This document shows, piece by piece, positions 1 to 7,295 of a DNA stretch of 64,000 bases. The position numbers and the translations under genes are program-made. Source of the DNA: Uliginosibacterium aquaticum (lineage in GTDB: Bacteria; Pseudomonadota; Gammaproteobacteria; Burkholderiales; Rhodocyclaceae). A model generated the notes under the pieces. That model did not search any database, was not told the origin of the DNA, and saw nothing but the letters and a program-made list of their open reading frames with translations. Location: contig NZ_JABCSC020000004.1 of NCBI RefSeq assembly GCF_012972705.2, positions 248,001 through 312,000 on the forward strand, in the 5' to 3' direction. Position 1 is the stretch's first letter; the number at the start of each line of letters is the position of its first letter.

Positions 1-448
1 CGAAGAAGTGTTCGGCGTCGAAGATGACCTCTTTGCCCTTGCCCTTCAGGAAGGCGATGGTCTCGCGGATCATGCGCAGGTTCTCATCCAGCGTGGTGCG
101 CAGGATGGCGGTCGCGTGGTAGTCCCAGGTCTTGCCGAAGATCGCCACGGCGGGCGTGTTGGCGCCAAGCAAGGATGCGAGCTGGGCGTCTTCGGCCGGA
201 TTGGCGCCGACCTTGCAGGTGCTGCCGAAGCCGGTGATCTTGGCGTGCTTCAGGTTCAGCTCGCCCAAGCGGCGGAAGAACTCCAGATCCTTCGGGTTGG
301 AGCCCGGATTGCCGGCCTCAATATAGGCAATGCCCAGCTCGTCGAGCTTGCGCACGATCTTGAGCTTGTCTTCCACCGAGAAGGAGATTCCTTGCGCCTG
401 ACTTCCGTCGCGCAGGGTGGTGTCGTAGGCAAAAACCTTGGTATTCAT
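1..448 (-). CDS. cimA: citramalate synthase / isopropylmalate synthase family, N-terminal part
   Basis: The gene runs leftward out of the window; 149 N-terminal residues are visible from the ATG at 448. The DRE-TIM metallolyase signature DTTLRDGSQAQG lies at residues 9-20, where Arg13 and Asp14 belong to the catalytic and metal site. The following segments, with EAGNPGSNPKD and ITGFGSTCK, match the CimA-type (R)-citramalate synthase group, which condenses pyruvate and acetyl-CoA at the head of a threonine-independent isoleucine route. A LeuA-type isopropylmalate synthase is less likely because the region after the signature is CimA-like. The leader carries a 6-bp hairpin (476-493). The C-terminal regulatory domain is outside the window. 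Confidence 0.9.
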   Translation of the reverse strand, partial: MNTKVFAYDTTLRDGSQAQGISFSVEDKLKIVRKLDELGIAYIEAGNPGSNPKDLEFFRRLGELNLKHAKITGFGSTCKVGANPAEDAQLASLLGANTPAVAIFGKTWDYHATAILRTTLDENLRMIRETIAFLKGKGKEVIFDAEHFF

Positions 449-586
449 GATCTTGGGGCTGGAGTTGCGGGGCGATCCGCCCGGAACGGCGGACCCGCGA
501 AACTATCACAAAAGCCCTCTTTTCCGAAGCCGGGCAAGGGCTATGAGCCTGATTGGCAAGGGTGAGCCTGCGTTAAACTCGCCGCC

Positions 587-1225
587 ATGTCCGATGCTCT
601 GCCACCTCTTCGCACAGACTTCGCCCGCCAGGCCCGCCGTGAGCAGCAATGGGTGCTGGGCGTGTGCGCGCTGACTTCGCTGCTCGCGCATCTGGCCCTA
701 TTCTGGCTATGGCCGCAGCCGGGCGGGCGAGTGGGCGTAGCAAGTGTGAGTGCCCGCCTGCGCAGCTTCGCCGCAGCGCCGCAGGTAGCCTCTCCTGAAC
801 TGGCGCTGCCCATGGCCGGAGTGAAGCCCGCTGCCAGCGCCGCCGCGCAAGCCGGATCTGCACCCCGGCCTGCCGAGGAGGGCGGCGCCGCGCACCACCC
901 GGCAGGCCGCGTCGCCCCACCGGACTTGAGCGATTACACCCCGGTCGAGCAGCTCACGAGCCGGCCGCGCTTTCTGATGGATATGCGTGAATATGTGCCG
1001 GCCTCGCTGGATGAGCACGAGGTCGGGCGCATCGTGCTGCAGGTGCTGATCAGCGAGGGCGGTGAGGTGGACGGGGTGGTCGTTGAAAGCAGTGAACTCA
1101 GTCCGCGCGGCACTCGCCGTTTCGTGCAGCGCCTCGATGCACTCAGGCTGGCGCCGGGGATGTTCGACGGTCAGCCGGTGAAGTCCCGCTGGCGCCTGGA
1201 GTTCAGCTTCGCGGCACTGGAGTAG
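587..1225 (+). CDS. TonB-like single-pass periplasmic protein
   Basis: The 212-residue product has a short basic cytoplasmic N-terminus, one membrane segment at about residues 23-42, an alanine/proline-rich linker and a C-terminal alpha/beta region from about residue 125. In that region, EVGRIVLQVLISEGGEVDGV resembles the TonB C-terminal fold. Family members couple the proton-motive force to outer-membrane receptors, but the Pro-Lys/Pro-Glu rigid linker is weak and no exbB or exbD lies nearby, so transport energisation is only a possibility. The gene diverges from cimA and converges with the hydrolase gene, with only 15 bp between the stops. A generic TonB-fold scaffold protein is an alternative reading. 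Confidence 0.75.
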   Translation: MSDALPPLRTDFARQARREQQWVLGVCALTSLLAHLALFWLWPQPGGRVGVASVSARLRSFAAAPQVASPELALPMAGVKPAASAAAQAGSAPRPAEEGGAAHHPAGRVAPPDLSDYTPVEQLTSRPRFLMDMREYVPASLDEHEVGRIVLQVLISEGGEVDGVVVESSELSPRGTRRFVQRLDALRLAPGMFDGQPVKSRWRLEFSFAALE

Positions 1226-1240
1226 GCGAAGCGCGGGTCG

Positions 1241-2107
1241 TCAATGCGCGGCTGCCAGATCCGCCAGCTTCAGCAGCAGGCTGTAGGTGTAGGCAGGGAA
1301 AGTGTGCACATCCTCGTGGCCGGCTTGTGGCAACACGATCAGATCCGCCGCGGGATGCCCGGCCTTGAGTGCTTCGGAATGCTTCACGCTGACCAGCGTG
1401 TCCTGCGCGCCGTGAATCAGCAGCACCGGCTCGCTGACCCTGGTCAGCCACTCATCTGTGCGCATCGGATAGCGCGTGGCGAACGAGGGCACCCAGGGGA
1501 AGTGGTCTTTCCCCAGCTGCACGAAGCTGCTGTAGGGCGAGACGAGGATCAGCTGGGCCGCCTCCACTTCGCTGGCGAGCTTGGTGGCGAGGCCGCTGCC
1601 GAGTGAGCGGCCATAGATCACGATGGGGCGGCCAGCGTATTCCGGCGCCACGGTGTCCCAGGCCGCGCGCACATCGGCATGCAGTTGAGCTTCACTCTCG
1701 ATGTGGCCGGTGCTTTTGCCGAAACCACGGTAATCCATCATGAACAGGTCATACCCGGCGCGGCGGTAGAACTCGGTGCTGGGCAACCAGATATCCAGAT
1801 TGCCGGCATTGCCATGCAGGAAAAAGATCAGGCCCTTGGCGTTTGCCTGCCGCAAGTGCAGGGCAGACAGTGTGGCGCCGGGCACTTCCAGCTTGCGCTC
1901 GAACACATCCGGTTTGTCGAAGCGGAAATCTGCAGGCAGCTTTACCGGGTAGAACAGCAGGCTCTCCTGGCGCGTCAGCATCACGGCGATGAGGGCAACG
2001 TAAAGCAGGCCGATTGCCAGCAGCAGCACTGCGGCCTTGCGCAGCCATGGGCGGAGATTCGTGGCGGAAGAAAGGGGGCTCATGGCGAAGGGCCGGTCGG
2101 AAAACAT
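1241..2107 (-). CDS. membrane-anchored alpha/beta hydrolase
   Basis: The 288-residue product has an N-terminal membrane anchor at about residues 24-44, then an alpha/beta hydrolase fold. The oxyanion motif HGNAGN lies at residues 98-103, the nucleophile elbow GRSLGSG has Ser168, the likely acid is Asp236 in HGAQD, and the His is near 264 in AGHED. This pattern fits the Bem46/YfhR group of serine hydrolases, whose substrates are mostly unknown. The start is uncertain: an internal Met at residue 9 also leaves the whole anchor intact, and neither start has a strong ribosome-binding site. Confidence 0.85.
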   Translation of the reverse strand: MFSDRPFAMSPLSSATNLRPWLRKAAVLLLAIGLLYVALIAVMLTRQESLLFYPVKLPADFRFDKPDVFERKLEVPGATLSALHLRQANAKGLIFFLHGNAGNLDIWLPSTEFYRRAGYDLFMMDYRGFGKSTGHIESEAQLHADVRAAWDTVAPEYAGRPIVIYGRSLGSGLATKLASEVEAAQLILVSPYSSFVQLGKDHFPWVPSFATRYPMRTDEWLTRVSEPVLLIHGAQDTLVSVKHSEALKAGHPAADLIVLPQAGHEDVHTFPAYTYSLLLKLADLAAAH

Positions 2108-2245
2108 GCATCTTATCGCCGGGGCCTGCTTGTAGGCGTGTCTGTGTCGTGCCGCCGCAGCCAGAGTTGGCTTGAACTGTCTTGATGATTCTTTAACTTT
2201 TCAGGGCTGCAGATGCTCTTTCGGGTGGCGTTAAGTTACCAGGCT

Positions 2246-2263
2246 CCGCCAAGGGCGGGTTTT
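2246..2263 (+). promoter_or_regulatory. hairpin plus T-run in the leader of the outer-membrane protein gene
   Basis: CCGCC (2246-2250) pairs with GGCGG (2254-2258) across a 3-nt loop and is followed by GTTTT. This has the shape of a weak intrinsic terminator and sits only about 30 nt before the start codon at 2292, so it could attenuate that gene. The short stem makes it tentative. Confidence 0.3.
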
Positions 2264-2291
2264 CAATCCTGATGTCACTGAACGAATCACC

Positions 2292-2996
2292 ATGTCGAAA
2301 CTCATGGCGGCCTTGCTGGCCGCATTCTCTGCCGCGTCTTCTGCCGCGGGTCTCGAAAATCTTGGCCAACTCAGCCAGACGGAGTTTGAGCAACTCTCCG
2401 GCGACCTTGTTTCCGCGCTCAGCTACAAAGCCATTTCACCGGGCGATCCGCTGGGTCTGCTGGGGTTTGATGTAGCGCTGGAGGCGACCGCTACCCGCCT
2501 CTCAAATCCGGATGTCATGAAGGCGGCGGGCGGCCAGGGCTATCAGTTGTTCGGGCTGCCGAGGCTGCATGTGCACAAGGGCCTGCCCCTGGCGCTGGAT
2601 GTCGGTGCTTTCTATGCTCCGGTGCCGGGGATGGACGCTTCACTCTACGGCGCCGAGCTGCGCTGGTCGCCCATGGAGGGGAGCCTGGTGTTGCCGGCGC
2701 TTTCATTGCGCGGGGCTTACACCGTGTTGAGTGGCTCCGAGCAGCTTGATTTCCATGCCGCCAATGCCGAAATCGTGGTCTCCAAGGGCTTCCTGTTCTT
2801 CAAGCCTTATGTGGGAGCTGGGCTGGTCCATGGCACGAGCACGCCTCTTGTCAGCGGGCTGGCTGAGGTTTCGCAGTGGCAGCGGAAATTCTTCGCTGGC
2901 GCGAATCTGAATCTGGGGCTGTTCAATCTTGCGCTCGAGATTGATCGTACCGGGCACGCCAACAGCTATAGCGCCAAGGCGGGTTTCCGTTTCTGA
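2292..2996 (+). CDS. putative small outer-membrane beta-barrel protein
   Basis: I do not recognise a named family. The 234-residue product begins with a signal peptide that probably ends at ASSAAG (about residue 19). The remainder alternates hydrophobic and polar residues in amphipathic strands (for example FFAGANLNLGLFNLALEI) and ends in phenylalanine (KAGFRF), the classic C-terminal signal read by the BAM machinery. Size and the terminal Phe suggest an 8-stranded barrel. It stands alone between a divergent hydrolase and a convergent small gene. Periplasmic lipid-binding proteins are an alternative, but the C-terminal strand favours a barrel. Confidence 0.7.
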   Translation: MSKLMAALLAAFSAASSAAGLENLGQLSQTEFEQLSGDLVSALSYKAISPGDPLGLLGFDVALEATATRLSNPDVMKAAGGQGYQLFGLPRLHVHKGLPLALDVGAFYAPVPGMDASLYGAELRWSPMEGSLVLPALSLRGAYTVLSGSEQLDFHAANAEIVVSKGFLFFKPYVGAGLVHGTSTPLVSGLAEVSQWQRKFFAGANLNLGLFNLALEIDRTGHANSYSAKAGFRF

Positions 2997-3035
2997 GCAG
3001 GCCCGGTCTGAGTCGCGCCGGCATCCGGGTGGGGC

Positions 3036-3260
3036 TCAGTGCTTGGGCGTGCGGCCCGGCTTGCGCGGCTTGCCGATGGTGGCCGCGTCCTTGTGGGCCT
3101 GATCGAGGTTGCGCAGGCGCTCGTCATCATCATGGGTGACGAAGAAGCCCGCTTCCTGTGCGTCCATGACCTGTTTGATCGCGGTCGCGTCAGCGGTGCC
3201 GTATTTTTCAACGATCAGGGTGGTGACTTCGTCGAGGTATTGCTCGTAGCTCATGGGCAT
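3036..3260 (-). CDS. small conserved-type hypothetical protein
   Basis: This is a 74-residue acidic-to-basic protein of unknown function. The first 60 residues look helical and acidic (a THDDDERLRNLD stretch), and the last 15 are basic and proline-rich (KPRKPGRTPKH). No signal peptide or membrane segment is present. Two candidate starts are in frame, Met1 and Met3. The coding-like composition and lack of a competing frame support a real gene, but the product cannot be assigned. Confidence 0.6.
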   Translation of the reverse strand: MPMSYEQYLDEVTTLIVEKYGTADATAIKQVMDAQEAGFFVTHDDDERLRNLDQAHKDAATIGKPRKPGRTPKH

Positions 3261-3291
3261 GGGGGAGTCCTGCAGGAAGAGGAGGGCTGGC

Positions 3292-3343
3292 GTAGGTGCG
3301 ACTTCAGTCGCATGCCACGCGTGGGGGAAGCGAATGAAGTCGC
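3292..3343 (+). repeat. GTAG-headed REP-like palindrome with inverted partner
   Basis: GTAG (3292-3295) is followed by the near-perfect palindrome TGCGACT-TC-AGTCGCA (3297-3312). The 9-mer GCGACTTCA (3298-3306) then recurs inverted as TGAAGTCGC (3335-3343). A GTAG head followed by an imperfect palindrome is the described architecture of REP elements mobilised by RAYT transposases; the assignment here rests on that resemblance. It lies between the 74-residue protein gene and dbpA. Confidence 0.5.
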
Positions 3344-3374
3344 CCTGGCGAAAACGTAACCTTGAGCATGAGGC

Positions 3375-4748
3375 TCAGAGCCTGCGCACCTTCACCGCCT
3401 TGCCCTTGATGCGGCCGGCGCCGAGTTTGCGGGCGGCATCCCCCGCGAGGCTGCGCTCCACCGCCACATAGGTGGTCTGGTCGGTGACGTTGATCTTGCC
3501 GACCTGCTCGCGCGTCAAACCTGCTTCGGCCGCCAGCGCGCCCATCACATCGCCGGGGCGGATCTTGTCTTTCTTGCCACCGAGGATCTGCAGCGTGCTC
3601 ATCGGCGGCAGCAGCGGCGCTTCATCGGTGACCACCAGTGACTCCAGCGTATGCCATTCGGGCACGAAGCCACTCATGCGGGCGATGTCGCCAACACGGC
3701 GCTTGTCCGGCTCGCTCGACAGGCTCAGCGCCCAGCCGTTCTGATCGGCGCGGCCGGTGCGGCCGACGCGATGTACGTGTACTTCGGGGTCCGGCGTGAT
3801 GTCGACGTTGATCACGCATTCGAGCTGGTCGATGTCCAGCCCGCGTGCGGCCACGTCGGTGGCGACGAGCACCGAGCAACTGCGGTTGGCGAAGCGGATC
3901 AGCACCTGATCGCGCTCGTGCTGCTCCAGCTCGCCGTGCAGGGTCAGCACATGGAAGCCTTCGCTGCGCAGCTGCTCGAACAGCGCCTTGCACTGCTGGC
4001 GCGTGTTGCAAAAGGCCAGGGTGCTGGTCGGGCGGTAGTGGCGCAGGAGCTGGCCGACGGCCTTCAGGCGATCGTCATGCACGACTTCATAGAAGCGCTG
4101 GCGGATCTTCTCGGGCTCGTGTGTCTCGGCGAGTTTCACTTCCTGCGGATGACGCAGGAACTGCGCGGCCAGCCTGGCGATGCCATCCGGATAGGTGGCG
4201 GAGAAGAGCAGAGTCTGGCGGCCGGGCGGGCAGTGGCTGGCGACCCAGCTGATGTCGTCGAAGAAGCCCATGTCCAGCATGCGGTCGGCTTCGTCCAGCA
4301 CCAGGCTCTTGAGGCCGTCGAGCTTGAGGCTTTCGCGCTGGATGTGATCCATCAGCCGGCCGGGGGTGCCGACCACGATGTGCGCACCGTGTTCCAGACT
4401 GGTGATCTGTGCGCGCATCGGCGCGCCGCCGCAGAGCGTGAGCACCTTGATGTTGTCCTGCGCGCGGGCGAGGCGGCGGATTTCCTGCGCGACTTGTTCG
4501 GCCAGCTCGCGCGTCGGGCACAGCACCATGGCCTGCACGCCGAAGTGTCGCGGGTTGAGGCGGGCGAGCAGGGGCAGGGCGAAGGCGGCGGTCTTGCCGC
4601 TACCAGTCTTGGCCTGGGCGATGAGGTCGTGACCCGCCAAGGCCAGCGGCAGGCTGGCGGCCTGGATCGGCGTCATCTCGAAGTATTCGAGCTGCTGCAG
4701 GACGGCTAATTGCTCGGGGGCGAGGCCGAGTTCGCTGAAGCTGGCCAT
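3375..4748 (-). CDS. dbpA: ATP-dependent RNA helicase DbpA
   Basis: This 457-residue DEAD-box helicase has the same length as the E. coli protein. Visible motifs are the Q-motif region near residues 23-30, Walker A AKTGSGKT (46-53), PTREL, DEAD (152-155), SAT (183-185) and HRVGRTGRA in the second RecA domain. The C-terminal 75 residues form the DbpA RNA-binding domain (TLQILGGKKDKIRPGDVMGA), which targets hairpin 92 of 23S rRNA during 50S assembly. It starts 5 nt after the stop of the upstream 164-residue protein gene, so the two are probably cotranscribed. Confidence 0.97.
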   Translation of the reverse strand: MASFSELGLAPEQLAVLQQLEYFEMTPIQAASLPLALAGHDLIAQAKTGSGKTAAFALPLLARLNPRHFGVQAMVLCPTRELAEQVAQEIRRLARAQDNIKVLTLCGGAPMRAQITSLEHGAHIVVGTPGRLMDHIQRESLKLDGLKSLVLDEADRMLDMGFFDDISWVASHCPPGRQTLLFSATYPDGIARLAAQFLRHPQEVKLAETHEPEKIRQRFYEVVHDDRLKAVGQLLRHYRPTSTLAFCNTRQQCKALFEQLRSEGFHVLTLHGELEQHERDQVLIRFANRSCSVLVATDVAARGLDIDQLECVINVDITPDPEVHVHRVGRTGRADQNGWALSLSSEPDKRRVGDIARMSGFVPEWHTLESLVVTDEAPLLPPMSTLQILGGKKDKIRPGDVMGALAAEAGLTREQVGKINVTDQTTYVAVERSLAGDAARKLGAGRIKGKAVKVRRL

Positions 4749-4753
4749 CGCGC

Positions 4754-5248
4754 TTACTCGAAGTCGCGCTTGCGCGGCGGCTTGAAGGAGCCCGAGCGTG
4801 CGGCGGCCGGGCCTTTCTTGATGCCGGTGCGGGCGGTGAATTTCTCGGACTTGGTCGGCGGCGGCAAGCTGGCTTGCCAGACCTTCACGGCTTCGCCGAC
4901 TTCGGCTGCGCTGAGTTCGATCTTTGGCTGATCGGCCGGCGAATCGAAATCCGTGAGGGCTTGCTTGAGTGAGAACACGCGCTCGCCCGCATCGCCTTTC
5001 TTGGACACTTTGGCGAGCAGCGCCTGAGCGCCAGTGCTCAGGGTGTAGCCGCCATCTTGAGCCAGCAGCAGGCCGTGGGCCGAGAGGCGCGCGAAGGCGT
5101 CGCGCAGGCGGGCGGCGCCGGGGAGCTCGGGGCGCACCGAAGCCAGCGCGATGACGATCTCCTCAAGCGTGGCGGGGCGCCGCTTGGAGGCGGGCACAAG
5201 GGCCAGGAGCAGTAGGGCGTCGGCGTCGAAGATCGGATGCATGGTCAT
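4754..5248 (-). CDS. hypothetical protein cotranscribed with dbpA
   Basis: The start was placed at the ATG at 5248 because AAGGAAA lies just upstream; a longer in-frame extension to 5479 has no such site. The 164-residue product has a helical N-terminal domain (about residues 1-85) whose pattern could be a winged helix, including a hydrophobic LRDAFARLSAHGLL helix followed by a YTLS hairpin. Its tail is basic and disordered (TKSEKFTARTG ... KPPRKRDFE). Position directly before dbpA and the basic tail hint at an RNA- or ribosome-related role, but this is inference only; no family was recognised. Confidence 0.75.
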   Translation of the reverse strand: MTMHPIFDADALLLLALVPASKRRPATLEEIVIALASVRPELPGAARLRDAFARLSAHGLLLAQDGGYTLSTGAQALLAKVSKKGDAGERVFSLKQALTDFDSPADQPKIELSAAEVGEAVKVWQASLPPPTKSEKFTARTGIKKGPAAARSGSFKPPRKRDFE

Positions 5249-5502
5249 TTTCCTTGGATAGGGGCGCAGGGTAGCGGATGCGTGTCGGGCTTGTCCTGAA
5301 AATCTTGTCTGGCTTGCGCTGGGGGACAACATATTTGCCTGTTTTCTGGATTTTCCGGCAGCCCTTGCCGCCTTGCTGCGGCAGGCTTTGCCGCTATTTC
5401 TGAAAGGCGTAAAACGGCGCAAAACCCGTTCGGGAAGGGCCTGCCTGACCGCTAAGATCGGCTCAACAAACCTTGCCAATGACTGTTTAGGGAGCCCTGA
5501 AA

Positions 5503-6108
5503 GTGCGTGCGTGCTGTTTGATTCCGGCCCTGTTGTTGAATGCCTGTGTGGTGATGACGCCGAGCCCGGCGCTCAAGGCGCTGGAACTGGCAACGCTCAC
5601 CGTGAGCAATGCATCCGTGCTGCTGCCTGGCGGGCCCGACAGCCCGGTGATCCATGCTTATGAGCGCTTTGACGGAGCCTGCATCGAACTGAACCGCGCG
5701 GTGGCGCTGGCGGACTTTGTGCCGGCCCTGCAGGCCGAGCTGGAGAAGAACGGGGTCCGCAGCCGGGTGTATGAAACCGTACTGCCCGAGACCTGTCGCC
5801 ACTCGATTCACTACATGGCCCAGCTCGAATGGGGTAAGGCCCTGTTTTCCAGCGAGTACCAGCCTTACATGAGTGCTGCCCGCGTCGAGCTGCGCCAGCA
5901 GGGCCGGGTGCTGGCCGCTGCGAGCTATCGCCTGGGCATGATGGGACTGGATAAATGGGCCAGTACACGCGAGAAGCTGGCGCCCTCGGTGAAGGCCATT
6001 GCCAACGGGCTCAGCGAACCTCACCAGACTTCATCCAGCCGGCCCTCAGCGCCCAGCGCCGGCTCGGTGCAGACCGCGTTTTCCAACCAGCAAAAGGAGA
6101 AACCATGA
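5503..6108 (+). CDS. putative lipoprotein, possibly Sbal_3080-like
   Basis: The product is 201 residues from a GTG start with GGGAG upstream. The N-terminus is a short lipoprotein signal (LLLNAC, Cys15). The middle, with CIELNRAVALADFVPALQAEL followed by a YxxxLPxxC segment and a run of strands, resembles small lipoproteins annotated Sbal_3080-like, but I hold that weakly. The last 30 residues are Ser/Pro-rich and probably disordered. Its TGA overlaps the ATG of the next gene (ATGA), so the two are likely translationally coupled. Confidence 0.75.
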   Translation: MRACCLIPALLLNACVVMTPSPALKALELATLTVSNASVLLPGGPDSPVIHAYERFDGACIELNRAVALADFVPALQAELEKNGVRSRVYETVLPETCRHSIHYMAQLEWGKALFSSEYQPYMSAARVELRQQGRVLAAASYRLGMMGLDKWASTREKLAPSVKAIANGLSEPHQTSSSRPSAPSAGSVQTAFSNQQKEKP

Positions 6109-6362
6109 CGTCCATCAGTTCTGTCAGCGCTGCTTTCCGCGACCCAGTGAGCAGCATGCCGCGTGCGGCCCGCACGACCGAAGGCCCGAAGGCGGCCGCC
6201 GCGCCGTCCGCCGGCGCCAGTCCGGCCGCCGCCACCAATGTGGCCGCTGCTGGCAAGACCGCGACCTCTTCGGCCGCCGCGATGATCGCGCCGGCAAGCC
6301 CCAGCCCGGCGGAAGCGGGCGGCGGGCGGACGCTTGGCAGCGTCGTCGACTGCAAGGTGTGA
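6105..6362 (+). CDS. small alanine-rich protein, unknown
   Basis: This 85-residue product is preceded by a strong AAAGGAGA site at 6092-6099 and overlaps the upstream stop. It is almost entirely Ala, Ser, Pro and Thr, with no signal peptide, no membrane segment and one Cys near the C-terminus (VDCKV), so it is probably intrinsically disordered. The good ribosome-binding site and the terminator just downstream argue that it is expressed. Function unknown. Confidence 0.55.
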   Translation: MTSISSVSAAFRDPVSSMPRAARTTEGPKAAAAPSAGASPAAATNVAAAGKTATSSAAAMIAPASPSPAEAGGGRTLGSVVDCKV

Positions 6363-6393
6363 TCCGGCGCGCGCCCGACGCTTGCCACTTCTG

Positions 6394-6433
6394 AGCCCGT
6401 GAGTTGCCGCTTGTGCGGCGCTCGCGGGCTTTT
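6394..6433 (+). terminator. rho-independent terminator with nested hairpin
   Basis: AGCCCGTGAG (6394-6403) pairs with CTCGCGGGCT (6421-6430) with one G-T wobble. An inner stem GCCGC/GCGGC (6406-6410, 6415-6419) closes a TTGT loop, and TTTT ends at 6433. It closes the lipoprotein/alanine-rich pair; the convergent FlgH-like gene ends at 6450. Confidence 0.8.
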
Positions 6434-6449
6434 GCATTGTCAGCCCTGC

Positions 6450-7172
6450 TTACCAGATGGTGAGGGAGTCGGTGAGCAGGCGCTGCAGACCGCTGCGGCC
6501 TTCCGTATCCTTGAGCTGACCGGAGCCGAGCTGCTCCAGGCGGGCATCGATCACATCGCTGGAGCTGACCGTGCGGCCGGCCTTGATGTCGGCCGGATCG
6601 ACCACGCCGGAAAAGCGCAGGGTGCTGACTGAACCATTCATGGCGATGCTTTTTTCGCCGGCTACGACCAGATTGCCATTGGGCAGCACATTGACCACCG
6701 AAGCGGCCAGTTTGCCCTGCAGCTTGCTGGTGTTTTCGGCTTTGCCCGAGCCCTGGTAGGAATCGCTGCCGCTGGCGCTGAGATCCGCGTTGATGATCTG
6801 GTTGATCAGGCTGCTCATGGTGTCCGCCCCGCCCGGCCCTTTGGTGGCGACCTTGTTGGCGCGGCTGGTGGTGGTGCTGCTCTTGTTGCTGGCGCTGAGC
6901 GATTCGGAAATGTCGATCTTCAGGCTGTCACCGATGCGGCGCGGCTTGCTCTCTTCCTGAAACATCACCATGCCGTTCGGGTTGCCCGGCTGGAAAATCG
7001 AGCCCGGGTTCACGGTGTGTTCCACGCTGGCCATCTGGGCTTGCGGCCGGTTGGCCGTGGGGCCGCGCACCAGAGATGGATCCTGGGCGCAGGCACTCAG
7101 CCCGAGCAGGGTTGCGGCGGTCCATTGCGTGTATTTCAGGCCGCTGGCGGGGCCGGACAATCTGCTTCTCAT
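6450..7172 (-). CDS. flgH: FlgH-like lipoprotein (flagellar L-ring family), orphan
   Basis: The 240-residue product has a lipobox LGLSAC with Cys28 and FlgH family landmarks. These are GSIF near residue 57, RRIGDSLKIDISESLSASN, a Ser/Thr-rich stretch and VVNVLPNGNLVVAGEK followed by LRFSGVVDP and VSSSDVIDARLE. FlgH builds the outer-membrane L-ring bushing of the flagellum. Two things are odd: no other flagellar gene lies in the window, and the usual GWLQR-Phe ending is replaced by SGLQRLLTDSLTIW. It follows an ECF sigma/anti-sigma pair 123 bp downstream on the same strand. It may be a second-system or repurposed paralogue. Confidence 0.8.
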   Translation of the reverse strand: MRSRLSGPASGLKYTQWTAATLLGLSACAQDPSLVRGPTANRPQAQMASVEHTVNPGSIFQPGNPNGMVMFQEESKPRRIGDSLKIDISESLSASNKSSTTTSRANKVATKGPGGADTMSSLINQIINADLSASGSDSYQGSGKAENTSKLQGKLAASVVNVLPNGNLVVAGEKSIAMNGSVSTLRFSGVVDPADIKAGRTVSSSDVIDARLEQLGSGQLKDTEGRSGLQRLLTDSLTIW

Positions 7173-7295
7173 TGCGCGCGTTCAGGGTGACACGGGCGCG
7201 TATTTTCCGATTCAGAAACGTTAAAAGGTGTTGTGGCCTTAAAAGACCGATCAAGATCTGCAGCCCCCTGATGCGGCGCAATCTCGCGCAGCGCG

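Noticed and set aside
2190-2291. c-di-GMP (GEMM) riboswitch
   Set aside because: The G-rich stem-loops first suggested one, but the conserved GEMM core and tetraloop-receptor sequences are not present.
6450-7172. Evidence of a flagellar gene cluster
   Set aside because: Only the FlgH-like gene is present; no flgI, flgG, flgJ or other flagellar genes flank it.
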